Assembly (NCBI RefSeq): GCF_002368035.1
Contig: NZ_AP018222.1
Span: 3,326,534 to 3,390,533 of the forward strand
DNA from: Nostoc linckia NIES-25
GTDB taxonomy: Bacteria; Cyanobacteriota; Cyanobacteriia; Cyanobacteriales; Nostocaceae
Direction: 5' to 3'
DNA length: 64,000 nt
The notes beneath the pieces were generated by a model. It had not been told where the DNA came from. It ran no database searches and worked only from the letters and a program-made list of their open reading frames with translations. Position 1 is the stretch's first letter. The number at the start of each line of letters is the position of its first letter. Position numbers and translations under genes: made by a program. This document shows, piece after piece, positions 16,164-24,677 of this stretch.

Positions 16164-17858
16164 TCATTTTCGTTTCGTAGCAGCTTTGGCAGCTTTAGCA
16201 GCTTTTTTAGCAGCTTTCTCGGCTTCTATTGCAGCTAACCGGGCTTCTTCTTTCTCTTCGGCAATTTTTTGGAGATAGTAATGATAATCTCCTAAATAAA
16301 CGCGGAATTCCCCGTCTCTAATCTCGACAATTTTGTTGGCTACTTGAGAGATAAAGTATCGGTCATGGGATACAACAATTGCCGTACCGTCATAATTTTG
16401 CAGGGCTTCTTCCAGCATTTCTTTTGCTGGAATATCTAAGTGATTTGTCGGCTCATCCAAGATTAATAAGTTGGCAGGACGTAAAAGCATTTTTGCCAAT
16501 GCCAAACGAGCTTTTTCTCCCCCACTTAATGCCCCGACTGCCTTAAATACTGTGTCACCAGTAAATAAAAATCGTCCTAAAAGTGTCCGGACTTCTTCAT
16601 TTTTCCAGTCTGGAACTTCATCATGGATTGTTTCCATGACACTTTTTTTCAAGTCCAAAGCTTCAGCTTGATTTTGTTCAAAGTAACCAGGAATCACATT
16701 ATGATCGCCTAATTGAACAGTACCTTCTGTCGGCGGTTCCATAGCCATAATTACGCGCAGAAGTGTAGATTTTCCAGCCCCGTTGGGGCCGAGAAAAGCA
16801 ATGCGATCGCCTCTTTCAATTAAGAGATTCGATCCCAAAAACAAAATCTTATCATCATAGATATGAGTAAAATCTTTGATGTTTACCACTTCGCGTCCGC
16901 TGCGCGGTGCAGGAGGAAAACGGAAGTGTAGAGTTCTCACACCAGCTACAGGTGCTTCGATGCGCTCAATTTTTTCCAGTTGCTTTTCCCGGCTTTTTGC
17001 CTGAGTACTGCGGGTAGCACTGGCGCGAAATCTATCGACAAAAACTTGTTGTTTTTCTAACTCTTTCTGCTGGCGTTCGTAAGCACTCAGCTGTGCTGAT
17101 TGATTTTCGGCTTTCTGTTGCAAATATGCAGAATAATTGCCGAGGTAAGTACTAGAAACACCGCGTTCAGTTTCCACTATTTGGGTGCACAGACGGTCAA
17201 GAAATTCCCGGTCATGGGAGACTATAACCATCGGAGTAATTAGCCCCTTGAGGTAATTTTCCAGCCACTCAATGGTTTCTAAATCCAGATGGTTAGTTGG
17301 TTCGTCCAGCAGTAATAAGTCAGGTTTTTGTAGGAGGATTTTACCTAAACTCATCCGCATTTGCCAGCCGCCGCTAAAAGCACTGACAAGGCGATCGCCA
17401 TCTTCTACTCCAAATCCCATTTCTGGTAAGATTTTCCCAATGCGTGCGTCTAAGCCATAGCCATCCAAAGCTTCAAATTGTCGCTGTAAACGATCCAATT
17501 TGTTGATTAGCCGTTCGAGTTCCTCTGGAGTAGCGGTTTCCATCTCGCGTTGTACTTCCGCTAGAGATAACTGTACTTGGTTAGCTTCTTTGAAAACTGT
17601 CCAAAATTCTTCTCTAACGGTGCGCGTGGGGTCTACTTCAAACTCTTGGTTGAGGTAAGCTATGTGTAAGCTGGCAGGACGAATGATTTCCCCAGCCGTG
17701 GGTTCCATTTCCCCAGTGATAATTTTGAGTTGGGTAGATTTTCCAGCACCGTTGACACCGACTAAGCCAATGCGATCGCCTGGTTTAACTTCCCAGTTGA
17801 TATCTTTGAGAACTTCGCCTGTAGGATAAATTTTACTAATATGTTCGAGTCGCAGCAT
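16164..17858 (-). CDS. ABC-F family ATPase (ribosome-associated)
   Basis: A 564-residue protein with two ABC ATPase domains and no membrane segments, the ABC-F layout; such proteins act on the ribosome. Domain 1 has Walker A GVNGAGKST, signature FSGGWQMRMSLG and Walker B LLLLDEPTNHLD. Domain 2 has GPNGAGKST, LSGGEKARLALAKML and LLILDEPTNHLD. A charged linker (about residues 240-320) lies between them and the tail is rich in Lys/Ala. The subgroup (Uup-, EttA- or YdiF-like) cannot be fixed by eye. Confidence 0.93.
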   Translation of the reverse strand: MLRLEHISKIYPTGEVLKDINWEVKPGDRIGLVGVNGAGKSTQLKIITGEMEPTAGEIIRPASLHIAYLNQEFEVDPTRTVREEFWTVFKEANQVQLSLAEVQREMETATPEELERLINKLDRLQRQFEALDGYGLDARIGKILPEMGFGVEDGDRLVSAFSGGWQMRMSLGKILLQKPDLLLLDEPTNHLDLETIEWLENYLKGLITPMVIVSHDREFLDRLCTQIVETERGVSSTYLGNYSAYLQQKAENQSAQLSAYERQQKELEKQQVFVDRFRASATRSTQAKSREKQLEKIERIEAPVAGVRTLHFRFPPAPRSGREVVNIKDFTHIYDDKILFLGSNLLIERGDRIAFLGPNGAGKSTLLRVIMAMEPPTEGTVQLGDHNVIPGYFEQNQAEALDLKKSVMETIHDEVPDWKNEEVRTLLGRFLFTGDTVFKAVGALSGGEKARLALAKMLLRPANLLILDEPTNHLDIPAKEMLEEALQNYDGTAIVVSHDRYFISQVANKIVEIRDGEFRVYLGDYHYYLQKIAEEKEEARLAAIEAEKAAKKAAKAAKAATKRK

Positions 17859-18267
17859 TAAGTTTCTCTCAGGTAGGGAGTGGGTGATTGAGGACGAAGT
17901 TGTAACACCGCTTCCAATATTAACAAAAATTAACTATAAATTCGTCCCTGGAAAGTTCTGGAACTGCAAATCAAATTTAGCTTGAGCTAAGTCATTTAAA
18001 TTATCGCATCCCTGTTAAGACTGGCTTTTTGTTACTTATTTGACTTGTTTAACACTTAAATCACAGGCCGCAGGCACTTGTTCCATAGCCACCGTTAATT
18101 TCAATAAAACGGGTATGAATTTAAATTTAGCGTGCGCCCCCCTTCTTGGAAGCCCTCAGAAAACAGTTTTGGGTTGCGGGCTTGTTTTATTGATAAATCT
18201 AACCCTTCTGCGATTTTGTCTGTCTTGATAATTTTTTAGCATTTAGGTAGGAATTTTCGTTTGCTGT
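17859..18267. other. Intergenic region without a clear gene
   Basis: 409 bp between the ABC-F gene and a small regulator-like gene. A 62-codon ORF on the plus strand (18040-18228) has no family resemblance or ribosome-binding site and is not called. Nothing else recognisable. Confidence 0.5.
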
Positions 18268-18765
18268 TTATAGGTTACTTTGTTTTTCTGAACCATTTCG
18301 CACTTCTAACAACCGTTCTTTTGCTATTCCTAATATCCGTGAAAGTGGTGCTAACAAACTATCATCAAATACTTCTCCAGCATAAATATTATTCAGTTCA
18401 GTGGGAGATAGTTTAAAAGTATCGCAAAATTTAGCAAACTCTTGATTACTTAAATCAAGTTCCTTTTGGCGATCGCGCAATAACACAGCGATCGCTCTAG
18501 TTCCATATTTGGGACGTTCGCAAGTTTTTACATATTTCTCCATTAAATAATTAACTTTACTTGGATCGCCGCCTATTTTTTTAATTAAATCAGTACAAGC
18601 CATTTTTAGTGCTTTTTTTAAAACTTCTTCTTCGTTTAGGAATTTAATAACTTCACTAGCATACTCTTGTTTGAAAAAACCAACTAAATCACCTTTGTGA
18701 TAAATAGGTACGTAAGGGTTATTAACTTCGAGTTGCCAATCTAATGGTTCATTGCGTAACGACAT
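18268..18765 (-). CDS. Uncharacterised protein with a possible HTH-like C-terminal region
   Basis: I do not recognise this 165-residue protein. The N-terminal half includes VPIYHKGDLVGFFKQEY. The C-terminal half (about residues 105-158) reads like a helix-turn-helix of the XRE fold: LDLSNQEFAKFCDTF, LSPTELNNIYAGEVF, then LAPLSRILGIAKERLLEV. No membrane segment or signal peptide is seen. Its neighbours upstream are a DUF29 gene and a clear XRE regulator on the same strand. A role as a regulator or antitoxin is possible but unproven. Confidence 0.55.
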   Translation of the reverse strand: MSLRNEPLDWQLEVNNPYVPIYHKGDLVGFFKQEYASEVIKFLNEEEVLKKALKMACTDLIKKIGGDPSKVNYLMEKYVKTCERPKYGTRAIAVLLRDRQKELDLSNQEFAKFCDTFKLSPTELNNIYAGEVFDDSLLAPLSRILGIAKERLLEVRNGSEKQSNL

Positions 18766-18852
18766 AGTTGCACCTGTCCAAATTCGATGCTCCCCATTTT
18801 AAAACTATTTATACTGAGTCGCCAGTAGTTATATTTAGGCTTAAATACAAAT

Positions 18853-18877
18853 CCCTGACTTCTTCGAGAAGTCAGGG
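18853..18877 (-). terminator. Hairpin between the DUF29 gene and the next small gene
   Basis: CCCTGACTTCT/AGAAGTCAGGG pairs perfectly over 11 bp around a 3-nt loop, 93 nt past the DUF29 stop. The minus-strand tail is ATTTGTATTT, only moderately T-rich. It may be a terminator or a dispersed palindrome. Confidence 0.5.
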
Positions 18878-18969
18878 TTCTAGTTCTGGATTATATCTTT
18901 TCCAACACGATCGCCTTAAGTATTTTGGCAATTTGTATATTATGAATTAATTAAAAAAAATCGTAGTAA

Positions 18970-19434
18970 TTATCTTTCCCAGTCTTGACGAGTATCGCAC
19001 AGAAAATTTTCCGCGATCGCATCATCAAATAAATAGGGGCAATTCTCTGGAAAAGTTCGTAATGGTAAGTTAGTTTCTCGTAGCGCTAAATCTACTCCTG
19101 CTTCAAAGCCATCTAACAAAGCTTCTTCTATTCGAGACTTTAAGCTAGGGTTCTGCCGCAAATGTCTGCTGATGGCGCGACGCTGTTCTCGAATTGTTAA
19201 AAACCAACTGCGAGAGCGTTGTTCGGGTTGATATTCCCACTTCAAGAGATGACCGAGTAATACACTCAGACGGCTCACGAGTTCCCGATACTCCTGTCTA
19301 CCCAAAGCTTGAATTTCCTCTTGCAGGTGTGGCCAGTCTAGTTCCGTAACTAGCCTCTGCTCTAACACTTTAGCCTGCTGCTGTGTCCAGCCATAGAAGT
19401 CTCGATCGTACAAACCAGGTTTGTCCATATCCAT
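18970..19434 (-). CDS. DUF29 family protein
   Basis: Second DUF29 protein of the window, about 154 residues, of unknown function. Family pattern: LYDRDFYGWTQQQAKVL, LQEEIQALGRQEYREL, LSVLLGHLLKWEYQPE, and a final CPYLFDDAIAENF. The reading frame opens at a TTG (19443); the first ATG is at 19434, with another at 19428. It differs strongly from the copy at 12324-12782, so it is a paralogue of long standing rather than a recent duplicate. Confidence 0.85.
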   Translation of the reverse strand: MDMDKPGLYDRDFYGWTQQQAKVLEQRLVTELDWPHLQEEIQALGRQEYRELVSRLSVLLGHLLKWEYQPEQRSRSWFLTIREQRRAISRHLRQNPSLKSRIEEALLDGFEAGVDLALRETNLPLRTFPENCPYLFDDAIAENFLCDTRQDWER

Positions 19435-19450
19435 ATAAATCAATCGTAAG

Positions 19451-19600
19451 AATTCAAGAGTCAGAATTCAGAATGGCTTGTGAATTACTAGGTTTAAGTC
19501 CCCACGAAATTAAAAATTTGTTTGTCAATAAGACAGTGGCGGCCTAAATCCTCCACTGATTGCATTACTGAATTCTGAATTCTGAATTCTCTTTTAATTA
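19451..19600. repeat. Repeat block bounded by GAATTC/AGAATTC units
   Basis: GAATTCA units at 19457-19475 face CTGAATT units at 19568-19590. The sequence between holds AGTGGCGGCCTAAATCCTCC, of a kind I associate with repeated intergenic DNA in Nostoc. A 65-codon ORF on the minus strand arises from the repeat and is not called. Confidence 0.5.
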
Positions 19601-19611
19601 TGAACAAATAT

Positions 19612-19974
19612 TCAACTGGCTTTTGCTTCGTCGCCTGAGGCTTCAGCCACAGCGGCAAACCTATCAGCCGCAGCCTGGACGATTTGAGCAACTTGGCTAA
19701 GAGGCATGTGCTGTATTTGTCTGATAATCAAACTTAAATCTGAGGTTTCTTGTATTGGCTTGCCATCCAAGCAACTAAGTAACTCTTGGAGTGTGTAACC
19801 CGCTCTCGCTGCGATTTTTGCCAAATATTCCGTGTCTGGCACATTTACACCCTTTTCCCACAACTGAACAGCTGTAGCAGAAACTCCCAAAAGCTTGCCA
19901 AAAGCCCGCTGGCTCATGGAACCGCGAGCTAGTTTGATGATTTCAATCAGTTTTTCTCTGCTTTCGATGTTCAC
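19612..19974 (-). CDS. XRE-family helix-turn-helix protein
   Basis: A 120-residue protein with an N-terminal Cro/C1-type HTH: SQRAFGKLLGVSATAVQLW (residues 21-39) followed by GVNVPDTEYLAKIAARAGYT. The C-terminal 50 residues are helical with an Ala-rich end. It starts at GTG (19974). It probably binds DNA as a dimer. It lies in a small cluster with a DUF29 gene, another HTH-like gene and an uncharacterised divergent gene. The target is unknown. Confidence 0.85.
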   Translation of the reverse strand: MNIESREKLIEIIKLARGSMSQRAFGKLLGVSATAVQLWEKGVNVPDTEYLAKIAARAGYTLQELLSCLDGKPIQETSDLSLIIRQIQHMPLSQVAQIVQAAADRFAAVAEASGDEAKAS

Positions 19975-20165
19975 TGCTTGTGTAGCTAGTCAACTGCATT
20001 TATTAGTTTAGTGAGAAACTTTAAAATTTTAGTTTATTATTGACAACTTTAATTGTTAATGATAATTTAAATAAACATTGTAATTAAGCAACGTTCATTT
20101 AAATCCTAGAGTATAGACGCTGCTAGGTTATTTGGCATTGTTGCCGATCGCATAAAAGGTGCATC

Positions 20166-20615
20166 ATGTTTTCCAAGCCACGCCAAATAAAAAAATATCG
20201 CCGTAAAGGTCGAAATTTCATAACCTCTAATAAAATTAAACCAGAACAGTGGCAAATTTCAAACCGTGAAGCAAAACAAGCTCTCAACACCAAAGGCCAT
20301 AACATCAAGCAAATCAAGAAAATCCAATGCCTGAAGCATCAGGTGTGTATTTCTTACTGGGATGGGGCAGGTAACATCTGTAGTAGCTTTTTCAGCTACC
20401 GCATTTTTGGACGTTGGCAACGAGAAGTAGAAAATTTAATTTATACCAGCCAAACCCTGAAGGAATGGGCAAGAGTAAATTACGTTATGAAGCACGAACT
20501 TGCCTATTATCAATATCCCAGTCAAATGGAAGATGTACTCTGCGCTGCATTAGAAAACCGCTTGCATGTGTTAAAAGCAACATTACAACAAGCGGTTTAC
20601 CAAAATTTTTACTAA
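20166..20615 (+). CDS. Uncharacterised basic protein
   Basis: I do not recognise this 149-residue protein. The N-terminus is very basic (KKYRRKGRNF, then EAKQALNTKGHNIKQIKKI). A middle segment with CISYWDGAGNICSSFFSY has two cysteines, and the C-terminal part is helical. No membrane segment is present. It is transcribed towards prfA, with which it converges (6 nt apart), and away from the XRE gene. The frame is intact and codon use is unremarkable, so it is probably real. Confidence 0.6.
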   Translation: MFSKPRQIKKYRRKGRNFITSNKIKPEQWQISNREAKQALNTKGHNIKQIKKIQCLKHQVCISYWDGAGNICSSFFSYRIFGRWQREVENLIYTSQTLKEWARVNYVMKHELAYYQYPSQMEDVLCAALENRLHVLKATLQQAVYQNFY

Positions 20616-20621
20616 TAAAAA

Positions 20622-21719
20622 TTAATTAGCGCTAGCAGTTGCCAATTCAGCTAGACGTTCCTGTTGGTCTTGGGAGATGCAAGATTGGATAATAGTTTCT
20701 AAATCGCCTTCCAAGACAGGGTTAAGAGAATAGTTTTGACCTAAACGGTGGTCGGTAACGCGGTTATCTTTATAATTGTAGGTGCGAATTTTTTCCGATC
20801 GCGATCCCGTTCCAACTTGCGATCGCCGCATGGAAGTTACAGCTTCTTGTTGTTCGCGTAACTTCATTTCATACAACTTCGCCCGCAAAATTTGCATTGC
20901 CCGTTCTTTGTTTTGCAACTGGCTGCGTTCTTCCGTACAGAAAATGCGAATTCCTGTAGGTTTGTGCATCAAGTCAACGGCTGTTTCCACCTTGTTGACG
21001 TTTTGTCCGCCAGCACCACCGGAACGAGCCGTGGTCATTTCAATATCCTTCGGGTCAATGTGGATTTCTACATCATCCACCTCTGGCATAATTGCCACCG
21101 TAGCAGTGGAAGTGTGAACCCGTCCGCCTGCTTCTGTAAGCGGTACGCGCTGTACGCGATGCACTCCAGCTTCAAACTTTAGCTGACTGTAAACGTCGTC
21201 ACCTTTAATTTCCAGAATTACTTCTTTCCAACCGCCCATTTCTCCCAGAGATTCACTCACCAGAGAAACTTTCCAACCTTGAGTTTGGGCGTAGCGAGTG
21301 TACATCCGCATCAGATCCCCAGCCCAAATACTGGCTTCATCGCCACCCGTACCAGCGCGAATTTCCAACATGATATTCTTTTCATCATTGGGGTCGCGAG
21401 GCAGCAATAAAACTTTCAAACGAGTCTCTAAATATTCTATTTTTTCCTCAAGTTCATCTACTTCCAGTGCTGCCATTTCTTGCAGTTCTGGGTCACTTGC
21501 AGATTCTTTAAATACCTGACGCGCTCCGATCAAGTCTTCTTGGGCTGTTTTCCAAATTTCATAGGTATTAACTACCTCTTCCAAAGAAGAACGAGACTTA
21601 GCAATTTGTTGATATTCATCAGGGTTGCTAGCGGTATCGGGGTCGCCAAGACGACGGGTTAATTCATTAAAGGTTTGTTCAACGGATTTTAGTTTGTCCA
21701 GTAAGTATGATTCAGCCAT
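20622..21719 (-). CDS. prfA: Peptide chain release factor 1
   Basis: RF1 recognises UAA and UAG and triggers peptide release. The 365-residue protein has the GGQ loop in RSGGAGGQNVNKVETAV and the stop-codon reading region QRVPLTEAGGRVHTS, where P-x-T marks RF1 rather than RF2. The length is normal (E. coli 360). It is the last gene of the ribosomal cluster, 105 nt after rpmE. Confidence 0.97.
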   Translation of the reverse strand: MAESYLLDKLKSVEQTFNELTRRLGDPDTASNPDEYQQIAKSRSSLEEVVNTYEIWKTAQEDLIGARQVFKESASDPELQEMAALEVDELEEKIEYLETRLKVLLLPRDPNDEKNIMLEIRAGTGGDEASIWAGDLMRMYTRYAQTQGWKVSLVSESLGEMGGWKEVILEIKGDDVYSQLKFEAGVHRVQRVPLTEAGGRVHTSTATVAIMPEVDDVEIHIDPKDIEMTTARSGGAGGQNVNKVETAVDLMHKPTGIRIFCTEERSQLQNKERAMQILRAKLYEMKLREQQEAVTSMRRSQVGTGSRSEKIRTYNYKDNRVTDHRLGQNYSLNPVLEGDLETIIQSCISQDQQERLAELATASAN

Positions 21720-21824
21720 GACGAGTGCGATCGCTCCTTAAAAAAATAACAAATTGGCTCGAGCATATAAATGACAATCGACCCCGAAAAATGCAGGGTC
21801 GTCGTTAACAGCAGAGCCAACCAG

Positions 21825-22064
21825 CTACTTTTTCTTTTTGGTGCCGGAGCTTTGTTCGCTGGACATACCGTATTTCCGGAGGAAACGTTCAACTCGACCC
21901 TCAGTGTCAATAATCTTCTGGGTGCCGGTGTAAAATGGGTGATTTCCAGACCAAACATCTACGTGTAATTCTGGCTTGGTAGAGCCAACGGTCATTACAA
22001 CTTGACCGTTACAGTAGACTTTAGCATCTGGATACCACTTGGGATGAATATCAGATTTAGCCAT
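21825..22064 (-). CDS. rpmE: 50S ribosomal protein L31
   Basis: A 79-residue L31 beginning MAKSDIHPKWYPDAKVYCNG. Only one cysteine (C18) is present, so it lacks the four-cysteine zinc site and is the zinc-independent 'C-minus' type. It has a short Ser/Lys-rich tail. It sits between rpsI and prfA. Confidence 0.93.
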   Translation of the reverse strand: MAKSDIHPKWYPDAKVYCNGQVVMTVGSTKPELHVDVWSGNHPFYTGTQKIIDTEGRVERFLRKYGMSSEQSSGTKKKK

Positions 22065-22099
22065 TGTTCCTTCTGTGGTGAATCTATAAGAATTATAAC

Positions 22100-22182
22100 T
22101 TTTTGATTGAAATTAGGACTAGGGACTAGGGACTGGGAAAGAGTTTTCCTAACCCAATGCCCCATGCCCAATGCCCAATGCC
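22100..22182. repeat. GGGACTA/ATGCCCA repeats
   Basis: AGGACTAGGGACTAGGGACTGGG (in units of seven) faces CCCCATGCCCAATGCCCAATG, a short opposed heptamer array between rpsI and rpmE. Confidence 0.7.
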
Positions 22183-22599
22183 CTAACGCTTAGAGTACTG
22201 AGGCGCTTTCCGGGCTTTGTGTAAACCATATTTTTTCCGTTCCTTTGCCCTGGGATCGCGAGTTAGGTAACCTTCGGTTTTCAAAGGTGGGCGGTTGTCT
22301 GGGTCTAGTTGGCACAAAGCACGAGCGACTCCCAAGCGGACAGAATCAGCCTGCCCGGTCAAACCGCCGCCTTCTGCTTTTACCAAAATGTCATATTCGT
22401 TTTCTAGTCCCAAAGTTTCTAAGGGTGCTTTGATGACTCCCAGGTAATTGGCATTGAATTGGAAATACAAGTCTCCATCTTTACCATTTACAGTCAGTTT
22501 ACCAGTACCAGGTACCAGGCGTACTCTTGCTACTGCTGACTTACGGCGACCAGTACCCCAGTACACGGCACGCCCGCTATTGGTATCTACTGCTACCAT
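22183..22599 (-). CDS. rpsI: 30S ribosomal protein S9
   Basis: A 138-residue S9 with GRRKSAVARVRLVPGTG near the start and the invariant C-terminal KAPQYSKR tail, which reaches the P-site tRNA. Its ATG overlaps the rplM stop codon (TAATG), so the two are translationally coupled as in most bacteria. Confidence 0.97.
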   Translation of the reverse strand: MVAVDTNSGRAVYWGTGRRKSAVARVRLVPGTGKLTVNGKDGDLYFQFNANYLGVIKAPLETLGLENEYDILVKAEGGGLTGQADSVRLGVARALCQLDPDNRPPLKTEGYLTRDPRAKERKKYGLHKARKAPQYSKR

Positions 22600-23060
22600 T
22601 AACTTTCTTCTCCAGGAATTGTACTAATTTTTAATTCTTTGGGTTTTTGAGCTTCGTGGGGATGAGTTGGCCCGGCGTAAACTTTCAGTTTGGTAAATAA
22701 CTGCTTACCCAGGCTATTTTTCGGTAGCATACCTTTGACTGCGTGTTCTAAAATCCGCTCTGGTAGGCGCTGTTGTAGCTTTGCAAAGGTTTCTGTTTTC
22801 ATCCCACCGGGACGACCAGAGTGGCGACGGTACACTTTTTGAGTGCGCTTTTTGCCTGTGACTGCTACTTTCTCAGCATTAACAACGATTACGAAGTCAC
22901 CTGTATCTATGTGGGGTGTAAATTCGGGTTTGTTTTTGCCTCTGAGGACTTGAGCGATTTCACTGGCGAGGCGTCCGAGCCGTTTATCGGTGGCATCTAC
23001 TACGTACCACTCACGCTCAAGGGATGCTTGAGGAGGAAGGTAAGTTTTAACTATTGTCAT
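22599..23060 (-). CDS. rplM: 50S ribosomal protein L13
   Basis: A 153-residue L13 (E. coli 142) with DKRLGRLASEIAQVLRGK, TPHIDTGDFVIVVNAEK and AVKGMLPKNSLGK. It ends in a short extra tail. It overlaps rpsI by one base and follows a repeat array after truA. Confidence 0.97.
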   Translation of the reverse strand: MTIVKTYLPPQASLEREWYVVDATDKRLGRLASEIAQVLRGKNKPEFTPHIDTGDFVIVVNAEKVAVTGKKRTQKVYRRHSGRPGGMKTETFAKLQQRLPERILEHAVKGMLPKNSLGKQLFTKLKVYAGPTHPHEAQKPKELKISTIPGEES

Positions 23061-23230
23061 TTGTTATTTGTCCTTTGTCCTTTGTAATTTGTCATTTGTC
23101 CTTCGTCCTCTGTCATTTGTCCTCTCTTACAAAGTTCAGATCCGAGGAAACCTCCGCTCTGACTTTGCGCTTTGTCAGTTGCCGTTTGCTAATGACCTGT
23201 TTGACCAATGACTAATGACTAATGACTAAT
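23060..23230. repeat. Heptamer array with an embedded hairpin element
   Basis: TTTGTCC/TTTGTCA units occupy 23060-23125 and ATGACTA units 23190-23230, reaching into the end of truA. Between them lies a separate palindromic element (about 23129-23167) described as its own feature. Confidence 0.85.
23129..23167. repeat. AAAGTC-hairpin family, copy 1
   Basis: On the minus strand the element reads GCAAAGTCAGAGC, a GGAGG-TTT-CCTC stem, then GATCTGAACTTTGT. The outer bases AAAGT/ACTTT also pair. Related copies lie at 24068-24103, 37361-37410 and 41140-41212. Confidence 0.75.
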
Positions 23231-24046
23231 GACCAACTTTGGCAGGGTATCGTACCAAATCTCCTTTGGAAAGGGAAAATCTGGATAGCCGACTCGCAAC
23301 AAGCACAAACCTTGAGCTGGTGCGGCGTGTTTGACTTCTTGGCGGCGTTCCTCTTTCCAGAGTTCGGTGAAGTTGGAAAGTGTACGTTCTCCAGAACCTA
23401 CTTGTACCAACATCCCTACCAACAGCCTTACCATGCCATACAAAAATCCATCTGCCTGTATTTCAATATGGATAAATGGCCCGCTGCGACTACATTCTGC
23501 TGCTTGTACCTCTACCCAGGAATGCGATCGCTTTGACCCTGCACGATGAAAAGCAGCTAAGTGATGCTTTCCCAAGAGAGGTTTGAGGGCAGCTTGGATT
23601 AATGATTCATCCAGGGGTGCATAATAATAATGCCAACTGAAGGGTTTCACGAACAAGTTAAGTCGATCTTCAGTGTATATTGTGTAGCGATACCGCCGAT
23701 AGGCTGCGCTAAACCGGGCGTGCCAACGGGCATCTACACCAGCTGAAGCCCTGATTAATATATCTGATGGCAGATAGCTGTTGAGGATTGTTGCCCACTT
23801 GCGAGCTGGAATTAAACCTGTTGCTTCAAAATGGGCTACTTGAGCAGCAGCGTGGACTCCGGCATCGGTTCGTCCGGCGCCGTGTAGTGTCACATGATGT
23901 CCGAGAATAGTAGCGATCGCTTTTTCGATCTCTTCTTGGACTGTACGCTGGTTCTTTTGCCTTTGCCAGCCATGAAAATGAGTGCCCAGGTATTGGATTA
24001 CCAAGGCTACTCGTTGAGTTTGTGTAGGCTGGTGGCTTTCTAACAT
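23219..24046 (-). CDS. truA: tRNA pseudouridine(38-40) synthase
   Basis: TruA makes pseudouridine at positions 38-40 in the anticodon arm. The 275-residue protein has the catalytic aspartate D61 in GAGRTDAGVHA and the N-terminal LVIQYLGTHFHGWQ. The final residues (KLVISH) and the stop codon are encoded by the adjoining heptamer repeat array, so the end of the gene has been redefined by repeat DNA. It lies between rplQ and rplM, a common cyanobacterial order. Confidence 0.96.
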   Translation of the reverse strand: MLESHQPTQTQRVALVIQYLGTHFHGWQRQKNQRTVQEEIEKAIATILGHHVTLHGAGRTDAGVHAAAQVAHFEATGLIPARKWATILNSYLPSDILIRASAGVDARWHARFSAAYRRYRYTIYTEDRLNLFVKPFSWHYYYAPLDESLIQAALKPLLGKHHLAAFHRAGSKRSHSWVEVQAAECSRSGPFIHIEIQADGFLYGMVRLLVGMLVQVGSGERTLSNFTELWKEERRQEVKHAAPAQGLCLLRVGYPDFPFPKEIWYDTLPKLVISH

Positions 24047-24067
24047 ACAGATTTTGTCCTCTCTTAC

Positions 24068-24186
24068 AAAGTTCCGATCGCCGGAAGCCGGCGCTCAGAC
24101 TTTGCGCTTTGTCTTTCGTCCTTTGTCATTTGTCCGTTGTCTTTTGTTAATGACTAATGACCAATGACCAATGACCAATGACTAAT
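24068..24186. repeat. AAAGTC-hairpin copy 2 plus heptamer array
   Basis: The palindrome at 24068-24103 has a CGCCGG-CTT-CCGGCG stem on the minus strand inside the same AAAGTC...GAACTTT frame as copy 1. TTTGTCC units (24104-24150) and ATGACCA units (24151-24186) follow. Confidence 0.8.
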
Positions 24187-24189
24187 GAC

Positions 24190-24540
24190 TTAAACCAACT
24201 CAAGTATTGCCATCTGGGCATTATCGCCACGACGCGGTACGGTATGCACAATCCGGGTATAACCGCCTTGCCGATTACCATACCGAGTGGGAGCTTGTTC
24301 AAACAAAGCGTGAACTAGGGCTTTGTCGAAGATGTAGCCAAGGGCTTCCCGACGTGCAGCCAAGGAGCCGTTTTTGGCTAAGGTAATCATTTTATCTACT
24401 TCACTCCGTACCACTTTAGCGCGAACTAAAGTGGTGGTAATTTTACCATGACGGATGAGTTCGGTGGTGAGCGAGCGCAATAAAGCGCGGCGCTGGTCTG
24501 CTGGTTTACTGAGTTGTTTGACGCGACAACGGTGACGCAT
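24190..24540 (-). CDS. rplQ: 50S ribosomal protein L17
   Basis: L17 with the standard start MRHRCRVKQLSKPADQRRAL, so I use the ATG at 24540 (116 residues) rather than the frame opening at 24567. The usual LRSLTTELIRHGKITTT follows. It lies 137 nt after rpoA. Confidence 0.96.
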   Translation of the reverse strand: MRHRCRVKQLSKPADQRRALLRSLTTELIRHGKITTTLVRAKVVRSEVDKMITLAKNGSLAARREALGYIFDKALVHALFEQAPTRYGNRQGGYTRIVHTVPRRGDNAQMAILELV

Positions 24541-24677
24541 AATTAAGCACTTATGAACTACAAACAATTTTCATATCATGTCCATTCGATCGCTTATCAA
24601 AAAACTCTCCGCGTCTTTGCGTCTTCGCGTCAGAGCGTCTGTCTACATGATAAGTAATCAACCGGACTCGATATCAC

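Noticed and set aside
18040..18228. 62-codon plus-strand ORF between ABC-F and the regulator-like gene
   Set aside because: No homology-like features or ribosome-binding site.
19494..19691. 65-codon minus-strand ORF overlapping the XRE gene
   Set aside because: It arises from repeat DNA containing GAATTC units and overlaps a well-supported gene.
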